Of a stretch of 24,177 nucleotides of DNA, positions 8,357 to 19,522 are shown one piece after another (position 1 is the stretch's first letter; every line of letters starts with the position of its first letter). The notes under the pieces were generated by a model that saw only the letters and a program-made list of their open reading frames with translations, was not told where the DNA came from and ran no database searches. The stretch is from the NCBI RefSeq assembly GCF_001949145.1, contig NW_019091453.1:969381-993557 (forward strand). The letters run 5' to 3'. The translations under genes and the position numbers were made by a program. This DNA comes from Acanthaster planci (lineage: Eukaryota; Echinodermata; Asteroidea; Valvatida; Acanthasteridae).

Positions 8357-11015
8357 CTGCAGTGGAAAATGGGGACAATCACGAGCGAATCTGAGAAGCC
8401 AAAATAATTGTCTTCGATTTGTGACGGGTATCGTGGCTGCAGTGATCCACGTTATCGTAATAATTTGAACGATTTTACCTTCCCACACTACATCATGAGT
8501 GTCAATGCAGTTCGTGCTTGTCTTGATAAACTCTTTCCATTCCCTAAATAAATCAATAATATCAGGGAGCCTTTTATGTTTGTGTGGCTTTTTTAAGAAG
8601 ATTAAAAGAAGAATGCTTCAAAAAGGATAAGGTGAATTTTAAGTTACAATTGCTGCACAGATTAAAAACAAGATAACTTATCGAGAAAAAAAAGGGCAGG
8701 CAGAAAAGAAAGGAATGTTTTTTTCATGTTTACACCAAACTAACGGAAGCTCATGTATGTTTGAGGATGAAATGGATTAGGTGCTGTTCAGGCTCGGGAA
8801 TTATACTTGGCAGCGTGCAAATACAAAATTTTATTTTTGTGAAAAATATTAAGTAAACATACACGCCTTCGTGAATTCCATGTCTTGACTAGAGTTTACA
8901 ACCGCCCCGAAATCAACCATTAAACTGTCATCCATCAACAAATTGCGGTCAGTGAGCCATACGGTTCAGCCATCTGGTGACCCTGTCCGTTTCTCTCCTT
9001 TTCTCCTGACTTTGAACGTGTTTTCTGGTGAAAAAAAGTCTCTCAGCGTCCGGGGTTGGTGTGCTGTACATGTACATTCAGTTTTCCGGCGCGAGAGTCC
9101 CCCCAGGACGACTGATCGGGAGGAATGTGGCTGGCTTGGCCCCGTGCCCAGGGAGCGCTAACCTGGTACAAGAGGGAGCTACTGAGATGAAAACTTCGAA
9201 GAGGTAGGACAAGAGAACATCTGTGGGAATCTGGTTCGTTGAAAATAAGCATAGAGTGGTAGCAAGTTATGACATCCAGCTGTGAAGTGTAGAAACCTAT
9301 AACAGCTCGTTGCTTCGTGGATATTGGGAAAATTACGAACTCAGTGGGGATATTGTAACTGTTTGACGTCAAATAAAATGTATATTAATCCTCCTACAAT
9401 CATCAGATTATTTCCACACTTTACAACCTCCGATGTGTTACACCATTACATGCAAGTTTGTATTATTTCAATGATCTTATACCCATACATACTACGTCTG
9501 TTATCGGCGTTTGGACTCTTGGAGAAGGCAACATAACTAGTGTACACGACGAGCTTGGAGTTTGCACGGATTGATCTTTCATGTTCTGCGATTGGCAAAC
9601 AAGTTTAGAATTACGAAATGCCTAAAGCTCTATTCAGCGGGTGCAAATCCGTGGGCTCCCCCAGCAAATCATTCACAGAGCTGGACAAGACCTTTGTTGT
9701 ACTTGCTAATCATACAGGGTGTGAGGAATGCCAGCCGTGGACGAGTTTCTTTACTAGTAAGCCCCGATCTCCACGTGCGAAGGGTGAAGAAACAGGTACT
9801 GGCGAAATCCCAAATGGACGGTACGAAAACAGAAGACCTGTTGAAAGACAAGAAAATCTAGTTCCGAATTAAAAAACAGATTTGCATCCTAAATTTGCTC
9901 CACAACCCTGAGAAAGAGACAGGACTTGGGACACAGGCTCAGGTTTCCAAGCTATCAACGCGGCGTGGTTGATTGGGTCAAAGCGCAATTGCAAGGTTGA
10001 AGAATTTGCGAGTTAAAAAAAACGCCCCTAGCAACTTTTGGGGGCAAGAAAATCCAACAGTAATTGGCTATGACAGAAAGTGATACACGAGAATTATGTG
10101 TTCGTGTTTCGAAATGCAGACTTCTTTGAATTTTGAAGTAATCGGGGTTTGTTGAAATATCACAGTCAATTAAAATGGATGAATAAAAAGAACCAAAATG
10201 GAATCGCAAGACACCCTTTCTTACTGAGGGTGTAGACTTCGGCTACACCACTTTTCCATGTAAATGTTATGGAGGAAAGGTTATTCAGGACGAACGGTAT
10301 CTGACCGATTTCTAAGTTGGGATAGTACCTTGTATTATACTTGAAACCTGAACACTGGATTTGAAATAAAAAGTCTGTCACCTTTTTACGTGTAGGAATA
10401 TGGAGCCATTAAATAGTTCCATGGTAGGAATACCATACTTTCAGGTGAGATACAATCTTATCAGCAGACCAAATGAGAACCCACGATAGCTGACAACAAA
10501 AGATGAGGAAAATGCATCAATCGTTGATTGGAAGGGAGAATGGCTCTATTGAATCGTCCGCTTCACTACGCATAATTCACGCCCACTTTCTTCGGCGAGG
10601 GGGGCTACTGACCGGACCTGAAAAGCCGGCGTCAACAGGGCTCTCAAGGACAATTGCACAATCCACAAAAAGCCGGGCAGATTGGGGTTGCGGGACGGGG
10701 ACAAAATTCTGGAACTATTGTCATGACTGCACTACTGTAAATGGGGCTTTGACAAATCGACCCCCATGCACGCTTTTTTGGGGGTGAGGAGAGATGCTCA
10801 GTATTAAGGAGTCTGATTCGGTACACATTTTCAGCGTGGGAAATGTGCTGAGAGCGGATCATGCAAATTGCAATCGGGTGGGGTAAAGTGGGATTCTCTC
10901 AAGAAAAAAAAAGAAAAGATTCTGCGATTAGACAGAGCATGGAGGAAGGAAAACACAGAGCGTGCCCCAGAATATTGGCAGACTCGACCGTCAACCTCTC
11001 TGAACACGAATCTGA
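8357..11015. other. intergenic stretch, no recognised gene
   Basis: The stretch holds several short overlapping frames. The only one that looks at all protein-like is 9618-9872 (+), listed separately. There is a 7-bp hairpin at 10229-10249 (GGTGTAG, seven-base loop, CTACACC) and a TACATGTA at 9067-9074. Nothing else is supported. Confidence 0.55.
9618..9872 (+). CDS. hypothetical ORF, 84 codons, possibly a first exon
   Basis: The frame starts at ATG 9618 with a purine at -3 and stops at 9870. It contains a plausible globular stretch (FTELDKTFVVLANHTG, then CEEC) and a charged, low-hydrophobicity tail. A candidate donor AAACAG|GTACTG lies at about 9795, so only the first part might be exon. 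I recognise no family. An overlapping frame (9562-9861, +) is also open, which weakens the case. It may be chance. Confidence 0.15.
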   Translation: MPKALFSGCKSVGSPSKSFTELDKTFVVLANHTGCEECQPWTSFFTSKPRSPRAKGEETGTGEIPNGRYENRRPVERQENLVPN

Positions 11016-11053
11016 TGACGTTTGATTGGACCATGAGCTAGCTCCGTGATTGG
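11016..11053. promoter_or_regulatory. CRE half-site with two CCAAT boxes
   Basis: TGACGT at 11016-11021 is followed by ATTGG at 11025-11029 and ATTGG at 11049-11053, each ATTGG inside GATTGGAC. ATTGG is the reverse of CCAAT, bound by NF-Y; TGACGT is the CREB/ATF half-site. The combination, with CCAAT boxes 24 bases apart, is typical of animal proximal promoters. No clear gene start is found on either side, so this is only a candidate. Confidence 0.3.
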
Positions 11054-11075
11054 ACATTCCCGATGCCCCCCCCCC

Positions 11076-12451
11076 TTTGAAGAATGCAAGTGTGTCGCAT
11101 TTTGACTGACACGAAGAGTGGTACCGCCCAATATTTATCGCTTTAGGGTGTGACCAGTAGCCACTGAAGGGTCAGTGTATCCGTCTACTTCTCAGCATCT
11201 ACAAAGACAATGTAGAACTAAATTAATTTTCAGTTAGAGCTGCAGCAATTACTATGCACAGTTTCCTTGCTCTATGGTTGTTCATTAACCCTTACACAAG
11301 GACATCGAAGACGCAAGACCAACCGACTAGACAATACGCCTCAAGTGATAATAGCCCGGCCACCACTCGAAAAGATCTTGTTGACTGACACAATTCGGCC
11401 CAAATTCTGTATTTTCCGAAAACTTTCAGTATTTGCGAATATGTCACGCAATTCTGACAGTATCCACAATATCTGTCAGTTTTTACAAGCTGATTACCAC
11501 TTTATAACTTGTCACTATACTCTGTCAGTTAAAAAAAATCTAAGGGCGTGCGTGCTCTGCGCCTAATAAAACAGACGATTTTAATACCTGTCCTTCCAGT
11601 TATGAGTCACGAGGCCCATTCCGCCACTTTGAAATCGATGCCTACACTCCATTGTAAAAATACAGCGATTTCGAGGGCCTCACTTTACCTGATACTTTGA
11701 GGAATACAAGCTGGCAGTCCTGCTGGTAGATTTCATCCTCCTTTGCAAACCACCCAGTACACGTGCCATGCGCGAAATGCTCCAATACAAGAATTGGACA
11801 GCCGCAAAACGAGACTCTACGCGGACAAGTGATCGTTAGCCTGTAACACGCTAGGCAGGCGATACTTCTCCATAATACCACAAATACATGTACTCGTATA
11901 TTAGAATGAGCGCGGTTTCCCTAAGCCTGCAGCAGGTGTGCGGGCCACTGCACGGAGACTTCACTTGAAGAGAGACCAAAAGGTATCCAAATAACTTCTG
12001 TTCAGCAATTCTTTCATACTGAAATGATTGGATGTGAACAGGACTTCTAATTCAGTAGGCCCGAGTTCGAAACCATAAACAGGGATGGCTTTTTCAAATA
12101 TGGATTTTTACTTTTAGCTTTTAGTTGTGGGGTTTAATAATGCTGGAGTGACCAGGCGCATTTCTTGGGGGGGTGTAGATGACTTTAACCCCCCAAATAA
12201 AATTGTAACCCCTCCTCCAAGAATGAAAGCAAACAAACAAACAAACTGACAACAATGGCAAAAGTTAAAAGATGACGTCACGTGCGAAGGGTCAAGCACC
12301 CCCCCCGGAACCGTGCCTTGGAGCGACACGTCTGAAATAATACTTTTTTATTATATGTACAAGAAACCATCAGAACACCATTTCTGTTCATTAATACAAA
12401 CACTTTAAGGCTTTTTGCTAAGTAAATATATTAAGTTGAATGCAATGGGTT
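11076..12451. other. intergenic stretch, no recognised gene
   Basis: Only short frames occur. An imperfect inverted repeat joins TTCTTGG (12162-12168) to CCAAGAA (12217-12223) with G-rich and C-rich sequence between. An (AAAC)n tract lies at 12231-12246. TACATGTA occurs at 11885-11892. GAGTTCGAAACC at about 12063 resembles a B box but has no tRNA around it. Confidence 0.55.
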
Positions 12452-12700
12452 TTAAAAATCTGACCCATTCTCAAAGTTGGCTGGTATTGTACTACCATCG
12501 TGGCGCGGTGCGTAGCGTGGCGCGTATTCCCTCATGAACGCACGCGGTCCCTGTGGCGTTATGTGTGGAATCTTGACAATGTTATAGACTGTGCACAGAG
12601 CCAGAGAGAGACGACCAAGTGGCCAATGCTGGTCTCCGATGGGCTTTCCAACGATGAAGTCGGAGTTGGTGCGCCAACGTGATACCAGGCTTTGTAGCAC
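12452..12700 (-). CDS. hypothetical ORF, 82 codons; possible retroelement relic
   Basis: Read on the minus strand, the product contains SRWRTNSDFIVGKP and HWPLGRL, then a hydrophobic stretch and a PHITPQGPRAF tail. WPLGR preceded by a basic/aromatic stretch recalls the domain found after the integrase of BEL/Pao LTR retrotransposons (WPLGR near a conserved Gly-rich turn). The match is only five residues, the expected neighbouring motifs are not evident and no integrase catalytic part is seen. A second minus frame (12559-12894) and two plus frames overlap it. It may be chance. Confidence 0.15.
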   Translation of the reverse strand: MLQSLVSRWRTNSDFIVGKPIGDQHWPLGRLSLALCTVYNIVKIPHITPQGPRAFMREYAPRYAPRHDGSTIPANFENGSDF

Positions 12701-13068
12701 ACTATTGCAGGACGTATCACTCTATATTCATCGGAAATTTGCAACCTACAGCGCATACCTTTGTTTGAAGACTTGTCCCCTGCGAAATAGAGTTTCATAT
12801 TTTCCAACACCAAAGCCCTTTCCTTCCTCCATTTAGAAAGCGCGTAGGAAAAAAGTTGAGAGCAACACCCACCCTCTTTAATGAGGATCCCCATTCGGAA
12901 TCATCAAGCACGCTTAGAAGACACTGTCGCGTTGCTTACTGCGTAAATCATCAGAAATTCTCCGAAAGCAGCCTTTAAATCCTGTTGAAACTTCGACCTA
13001 GTTATTCGCAGACAATGCTTTCCATTGCCGCTCCTTTGCCATGCATGTAATGTCATACACGTATCTAG

Positions 13069-13314
13069 ATTCATCGGCCAATTATTTCGATCCCTGAACT
13101 TTACACCAGTTGCAGGGATCTCCGGCAAAGTTCGACTTTCTCTGTGAGGTTATCCTCCTTTGATCATGGCAGCAGAGGCCAAGCTTGTCTCGAAGATGAT
13201 TGTGATGACGAAGAGGACGACCGAGACAGGAATACAGGAGCGGAGGCTAATGACTTTATAAGGCGCACAGCTGTTTCTCGCCGAATGCTTCATCGCTCGG
13301 CCCCGCTGTGTTGA
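13069..13314 (+). other. open stretch with acidic run, no ATG near its start
   Basis: This plus-strand frame is open for 81 codons between TAG 13066 and TGA 13312. It reads IPELYTSCRDL early, then an acidic patch (EDDCDDEEDDRDR) and a basic C-terminal part. The only Met is late. The same DNA on the minus strand (13150-13293) encodes a 47-residue peptide with a long hydrophobic segment (SVVLFVITIIF), which is what the antisense of Asp/Glu codons tends to give. One of the two could be an exon; neither is recognised. Confidence 0.2.
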
Positions 13315-14001
13315 TCTCGCATTCTTAAAATAGATCAACAACCCCCGGGCATGCGCGCTGTTGAAGGCGATATCGAGGTGTTTGACTTTGCTATGGCAAC
13401 AACCTCATCATCTTTGTCGTAAGATTTCATCTCAAGTAATGCCCAGGGATGAAACACAGCGGGGATGATCTATAAAGCCTGCTTGCAGCTGCAGTCTACC
13501 CAAAGACACGCATACTAACCCTGTAGATGCACCTTTGAGAACCCGGTTTTCGACGACTGAGCCTGACACTTACAAAATCTACTTTAGTAGCAATTCCATC
13601 TCAGTGAGGAGTTGTACTAATTTACAAAGTTCTAATCCTAATCCAAGTCACTTTCAAGGTGCATTTCCGCAAAGAAAATAGTTCGTGTAATCGCCTTGAG
13701 CCTTTTAGACAAAACAAGGCGTACCCCTTGGAATTGTTTTTGTTTAAGTGTATGCAAGAAAAGTCCTATTAACGAATATCTTGTCAAGAAGAGCCAAAAC
13801 CAATCTTTAAGAACTAATTTTAACGCAACTGCAAAATTTTCTGATGCGCTGGCAACGATAACGGAAATAGTCCTACTACAATCCGCAAATCAGTGATACT
13901 TACCACATGTCCAGATGTCAGCAATTGGATTTGTTGCCAGGATGTTTGGAGGGATCATGAAGTCATCAGCATGTCTTCATGATAAACACGGGCGGTTACG
14001 G

Positions 14002-14018
14002 GCAGCGCAGAGCGCTGC
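14002..14018. repeat. GC-rich perfect hairpin, 7-bp stem, 3-base loop
   Basis: GCAGCGC (14002-14008), AGA, GCGCTGC (14012-14018) form a perfect stem in an otherwise AT-rich area. No T-run follows and no gene ends here, so no role is assigned. Confidence 0.7.
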
Positions 14019-15020
14019 GTTCCACGTTTCACGCCGTGGGTTAATTTGTATGCTTCTAAAGAAAGTGATCATATTTTCGTGATGATTGTAACATTGAGGC
14101 CACTTTTGTCTTTACACATACACAAATAATCTACCTTATTTTGGCCAAATAAATCATCCACCCCGTGGTATTGAACTGTGAGTTATTATTTCAGTCCAGT
14201 CGCAGATGACCATCCAAGAAAGACATGGAGCGGTCGGACTGAATATGAAATGAAACCCATGAAATCTTTTCAACAAAAACAGTGTAAAAGTATTATCGTC
14301 CTCACGATCTGCGAAGAAAATGCAAAGTGTGACATACCAAGCCACGCTGGATGGAGATGTTGTTTCGCTTGCGTAAAATATAAGTTAGCTTGCTGTTATA
14401 TCTATCAACATAAGATCTCCCTTGGAACTAGTCTGCGTCGTTAACGATTTCGTTAACACAACTTCGGCAACAGAACTTATTGGCTGTAAGTAAATTTCGA
14501 AGCCCTTACTTGGCTCGGGGATGGCAGCTGTTGATTACGGCAGTGGGTGATCAAGGACGCGCTTTTTAACTATTAAACACTGCAGTAATTGAAAAATGTT
14601 TGGAATAATTGCTGACTCCAATGGCGCCTCTGACGCTAATCTAGACCTATACGTTCATGGTCCTATGAACGAGACGGAGCTAAATCGGGAGTGATAATGA
14701 TTGTACGTGTATATCCGATGGTAAAGGCACCAGACATAATTGCAACAAGATTTCGTACGCTACAATATAAAAAAAAACGCAGAAACAGAACGCAGTTAGG
14801 TATAGAGCAATTTATAGACACCCCTTCTGCCAGGAGGGTTTCTTGTTGTCATTGTTTGTTTTTCATCGTATTAAGTTAGAAAAGATTTTTCAAAATCTCT
14901 TAAGCCATTATTTTTGAGGGATGATTTTTTTTGTTGAGGGAGGTCAGATGGTTTTGGCCACCAAATCTCATCTCCCTAAAGCAAAATAACTACTCCTTTG
15001 TCAGTTTGTCTTTCCAGGTT

Positions 15021-15084
15021 GTGTCAGGGAAGAGCCTGTAGACCTGACCATCGAGTGTCAACGGTTCGAATCCAGCTGCTGACC
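15021..15084 (+). repeat. degenerate tRNA-like sequence with a consensus B box
   Basis: GGTTCGAATCC at 15063-15073 is an exact match to the Pol III B box (tRNA T-loop). Forty bases upstream GTCAG (15023-15027) can pair with CTGAC (15079-15083) as five of seven acceptor-stem pairs, and CCA follows. A T-stem cannot be formed and a clear A box is missing. It is more likely a tRNA-derived SINE remnant or chance than a working tRNA gene. Confidence 0.3.
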
Positions 15085-15435
15085 ATTTCCTGGTCCTTCG
15101 GCTCCGCAACCATGCTCCAACCCGTTTCTCTCCACCAAAGCTTATGAGCACCGGCAAGGGTCAAGACTCGAATGTGCTCAATTATTTTGCCACATTGTAT
15201 AGTCGGTATGTTTTATTGATTAGTGAAATTCTGCGAGTGAACAGTCAGAAATGCATGCAACAACAGACCCAAACAAGCTACAAGGCTCCCTGGAGTCCCG
15301 ACAACCGCACGAACATGTTAAATCATGTCAGCTTCAGGGACGAGTGGGGAAAAGCAGGGGGGGGGAAGAGATAAATATTTCGAATGAAAACGAAGGCTCG
15401 GGGAAAACTTCACAGGTAATATTTTGCAGCTGAAC

Positions 15436-15445
15436 TATATAAAGG
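15436..15445 (+). promoter_or_regulatory. TATA box candidate (TATATAAAGG)
   Basis: This is a near-ideal TATA box. A start site would be expected near 15466, in GATGCAGAGAACGACAG. An E-box CACGTG lies at 15474-15479. The first ATG in a strong context after it is at 15547. Confidence 0.35.
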
Positions 15446-15546
15446 CGCTTATGAACGATGCAGAGAACGACAGCACGTGCGACAAATCCAGCAGCTATAC
15501 ATAGATGCGATCGTGTTCAGTTAGTTAGAATAGAAACGAGCGAGCC

Positions 15547-15705
15547 ATGAGGCTCCCAGGTCTTATTAATACGACCCTTGATCGATATCCTCAACGGGTG
15601 ATGTGCCGGGTTAGTATTTTTACAACACCCAGCGTTTGGCAAAAGAAAACCGTGCACTCGTGCCAAATATTTGAAACAAATCTTAAAAAAAACACCGACA
15701 CATGA
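15547..15705 (+). CDS. hypothetical 52-residue ORF downstream of the TATA box
   Basis: The frame begins at an ATG in a good initiation context (GAGCCATGA), about 80 bases after the expected start site of the TATA box at 15436, and ends at TGA 15703-15705. The product starts MRLPGLINTTLDRYPQRV and ends in a basic tail. No signal peptide, membrane segment or family is recognised. CCGG|GTTAGT near 15608 could be a donor, in which case only the first 20 or so codons are exon. It may be chance. Confidence 0.15.
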   Translation: MRLPGLINTTLDRYPQRVMCRVSIFTTPSVWQKKTVHSCQIFETNLKKNTDT

Positions 15706-18230
15706 TACGACTGCGCTGGAAAAAGTGGATTATTTTTAAAAAGAAGTTTTCAAGGCCGTCCCATCCAGGCCTCAAACATCACCCAGTTGGCAAAATGTCA
15801 GACATTACTTCTCACATGACTGATGGCGAGCACGAAGTCACAGTATGATACAATGCACGCATCCGTGTATAGTTCGACGTGACTTGTTGCGGCCCACTCA
15901 GAGTGGCTACGTGCAAAAATTGGCCTTCGTTGCGACGGCAGGAGTTTCTCGCAGTGTTGGTCCTTTTCGGTGGGCATGACAACGCTTACAAGGCTGAATA
16001 AGAATTTAATCAGTCCGTCGCTCTATGTTTCTTGTGTGTGTTTTTTTTGGGGGGGGGTTTGGAAAGCTAGAACATTATAAAATATCTTAGGTGTGCATGA
16101 TTTAATAATAATAAAAAAAAAGTTAGATCAAATCGTCGACAGCATGAGCGAAATGAGTTGCGCATTTGATGTTGAACATGAAGCAAGGAGAGTTGCTCTG
16201 TGGTGTGAATAATCCCAGACCACACTGTCGTTTAAAATGCCTAGGCCTATAAAAAAGCAACATTAAAACTTGGCCTCAGGTATTAATCTTCCAATACCGT
16301 GACTTTGTCTCATACAATCTTGGTGATAGTATCACGGCAAGCGTGTCAGGACCACACCACATCAACCCTTGAGTATCAGCCACGTCCCTTGATATGCAAA
16401 AGCATACCCTTGAAATATTTCACTGGCTAATGCGCTCGCCTGCCTCCCCAGAACAGTAGCCTATAGGAAAAAAAACACACTTAAAAAAATAATAACAAAT
16501 TAACGTGCGTCACGGGTAATAAATCTCCCAGTTCCAAATATCAGCACTGCGATAGTTTATTTGGCAGTGCATTGTAAATATGATGGAACATTGCCAGCAG
16601 GTGATGATAGGTGATGTCCAATCATGTTGGTCTTGCCACGGCGTTATTGAAGTTTGGCAAATATTACCATTGCCATATAAACATCGATAAGTAATTGTTT
16701 TTCGATGGGAGAAATAAGCCGGGTATGGAACATTGTTTCGACATGCTATTCGTAACGTAATACGTTTTTCTCTTGCATTTTTCCCTATATTGATGGTCTT
16801 TGGATAAATCTTAATTATGGCATGGTGAAGCTGGTTTCCACAGTTTCTGTACTTTTACAACCTTCAGCTTGCATTGTGTGAACGGGTACGGAAGATCGCA
16901 ATACAGTGAAGCCAAATATGTAACCACGATTTGCTGAAACTGAGAGAGTTAAACTTAACTGATTAAAGAAATCCTTGGTGTTGCACGAGGTGAAGAATTA
17001 GACCTAGTGTGTGTTCAAAACAGGCCACGCTACGCTAAATTTGTGGTTCAAACAAGATGAAAGTCTAGAGAAACAAAAAATTATGTTTCGCAGACAATTT
17101 TGTACCTCAAAACCTCTATGATGCGGTGGTGCTTCAGCATTCCATAAATTTAGTGCCACATTTATGCGACGATTTTATAGTTAACTTTACGGTTGCGCTT
17201 CACAACTTCTCTAAGATATTGGCTCTCCCATATAATGTTGGACAGTGAGCCACCTTTTAGTGGTTTTCCAAAGGCCCACAGAGTGCCTGCACTTAAATTT
17301 TGACTGACATTTTCATGCCTTTTAATTCTTATTCAGTCGTAGATTATTGGGAAAGCATGCGGCTGCGGTGTAAGTCCACGTGTGCCAAGAGACCAAATAA
17401 TCTCGCCTTGGCGGGTGACACCGTGCGGGAAATGCATATACGAGTATGTTTTTTCCTGGTAATGCAGCATAGCGGACCATAATTCCAAAGTTGTATAGTC
17501 GGATATCCTCAACAATGTTGCATTCTGAAGAAAGTTTAGCATTTTGTTATTAAAAGTTTAGAGCTTACTAAAAAGAAATGGTCATCATTTTGACCCTCTC
17601 TTCACTACACAGGCGGGGCAGACTCCAGTACCTTGCAATTTGTCAGTTAAATTGAGACCAATGTTTATTTAGCTCATAAACTTATAGACATTTGAAAACA
17701 TAAACTCAGACGCCTGTGGAGAAAAATTTATTTTGGTGATTTGTTTATATTGCTCACCAGTATTTTTCATCACCGTCCATGGACTGGCGAGCTTTTCCGT
17801 ATCATATTCCAACTGTAGAGCTTCCAGTGAATGGTAAGCCCACTGTCCATATTTCCAAGGTGTCAAGTAAGCCCCCCCCTATTTTATAATTCATCCTTGA
17901 TATAGCAAGGGACACGAAAAACGCCAAAAGACAACCACAATTTTTATGCAAGGCTATCAAACCAAAGTCCGCAGCTGCTGCGGCAGGAAATATTGGGAAT
18001 TCTGATTGCGCGTCACCATGAAATAAAGTCATCTCCATGCTCACCGGCATAAAATGTCACAACACAGTCAGCAACTTTAGTTTTGTTTATGCTGCATGAA
18101 GTTCAACGTGACTTTGTTTTCTAAGCAGATAAGCTCATCGGTTTTGATATGAATCCAGCCTTTTAGTTTGCAAGTGACCAGATTTAAAGGATTTCCTCTG
18201 CTTTTCTCAGTAGCTGGTATAATTCGCAGA
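15706..18230. other. intergenic stretch, no recognised gene
   Basis: Open frames are rare and short across 15.7-17.3 kb and nothing protein-like is seen. The stretch holds a T8-G9 run at 16041-16057 and a TAGGCCTA at 16242-16249. Frames at 17300-17542 overlap on both strands. Confidence 0.6.
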
Positions 18231-18233
18231 AAT

Positions 18234-18317
18234 ATGGCGGCTGTACACAGCAGCTTTGTTCGAAGAGAATTCAGTTTTATTGATCAACTGCAGCAGGGAT
18301 CAGTCACACCTCTTTAA
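18234..18317 (+). CDS. hypothetical 27-codon ORF at ATGGCGGC
   Basis: The start AATATGGCGGC has A at -3 and G at +4. It also fits the core of the YY1 site, which is often placed over start codons in animal promoters. The frame reads MAAVHSSFVRREFSFIDQL and stops at TAA 18315-18317. No good splice donor lies inside it. I offer it only as a possible first exon or short peptide. Confidence 0.12.
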   Translation: MAAVHSSFVRREFSFIDQLQQGSVTPL

Positions 18318-18940
18318 TGGCGGGGAAGGATATTCGGGCATTTACGCCTACGCATGCGTTAAAAGTCCAACAGGTGCCAAGCAACACTCCACTGCTATTG
18401 AAACTATATTTTGTTCTTCCTGGTTACCGCCAACAGCAAATACGTCTGTAAACTACAAAAGATCGATAAACTCTTGCCTGAACTCTCCTTACAGCAGAAC
18501 TTCGAGTAACCGTATTTTGATCATTGATGAGGTCATCATGCTTTAACGGCGCGATACATGAAGCGAGGCCTGCCCCCTTGCCCCTTCCTTGATCCTCCAC
18601 GTGCCCACCCAAAAATATGAATACTTAAATCCGCTGATTGAGTTGTCTCGCCCAGCCTTATTACTCACAGACGCAAAACTTACGATCATCGCAAGTTCAA
18701 TTTACGAACACATCGCACTCTGCACAGAGCAAGGATGCACTCGGCAAGTCAGGCTATTGGCGGTCACGTGTTCTCTTCACGTCAGCACAAGGGCTGATCC
18801 AGAACCGAATTGGCGGGGAGCATTTTTTGGAGGGGGTGGATTTTTTAAGTGTTACTTTTCATGGCCTTTCTAAAGGATGGGACTAAATTATGGGCCAGTT
18901 TACATCCTTTTAAAATGAAACAGATCAACATTGGCCCAGT

Positions 18941-18970
18941 CCCCCCCCCACACACACACCACCACCACCA
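18941..18970. repeat. compound microsatellite C9-(AC)n-(ACC)n
   Basis: Nine C are followed by five AC units and then about four ACC units. Confidence 0.9.
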
Positions 18971-19508
18971 ACACCCCACACGGATGCGCCCTGCTGGCGT
19001 CAACATGAGTGTAGGCCTATACCGAGACCTCTTGACCTCATAAGATACTGTGAAAATTTTCTGATCACAACTCGGCCACTATTTGTAATGGCGACAAAAA
19101 TACAATCGAAGAAAAATCGTACTGTACAGGTGTATATATCAGCATTTTAATGATCATTACAGTTACTTATCACTATACATTCAAGTCCATTATCAGCTCT
19201 GCGGCCCTTGGCGAAAAAGCAGCATCAACAACAACTTGAATTCCACAACTTCTGCGTATTTTCACTCCACTCCGTTCACCATCACATCAATAATCTTTTT
19301 TCACGTGGTTTTGATAGCACTTCGCCATCCATCATCTGGTGCATGTGTGTTGTGTTTCCTATGGGTCAGTCAAGGTCACAACATCCAGCGTACCAAGACT
19401 GCAAGCTCGATCTCACGTGATCATGGTGTGTGAAAAGATTTTAGAGCCAAGAGGGTGTGTCTAATTAATGCGGTGGATGAGTGTAATCACCTGTGTGCCT
19501 GTGTGTTG

Positions 19509-19522
19509 TACATGTACATGTA
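19509..19522. repeat. two overlapping TACATGTA palindromes
   Basis: TACATGTACATGTA contains two copies of the 8-base palindrome (19509-19516 and 19515-19522), two of eight copies in the window. Confidence 0.85.

Larger units (their letters stand above)
12901..15015. other. intergenic stretch, no recognised gene
   Basis: Besides the acidic open stretch at 13069-13314 and the hairpin at 14002-14018, I see only short unassigned frames (for example 13696-13896 and 14178-14444, both +). TATAAAG at 13471-13477 is followed 15-20 bases later by CAGTCT, a weak promoter-like pair with spacing shorter than usual. Confidence 0.5.

Noticed and set aside
15021-15084. Functional tRNA gene
   Set aside because: The T-stem does not pair, two acceptor pairs fail and no A box or anticodon arm is clear.
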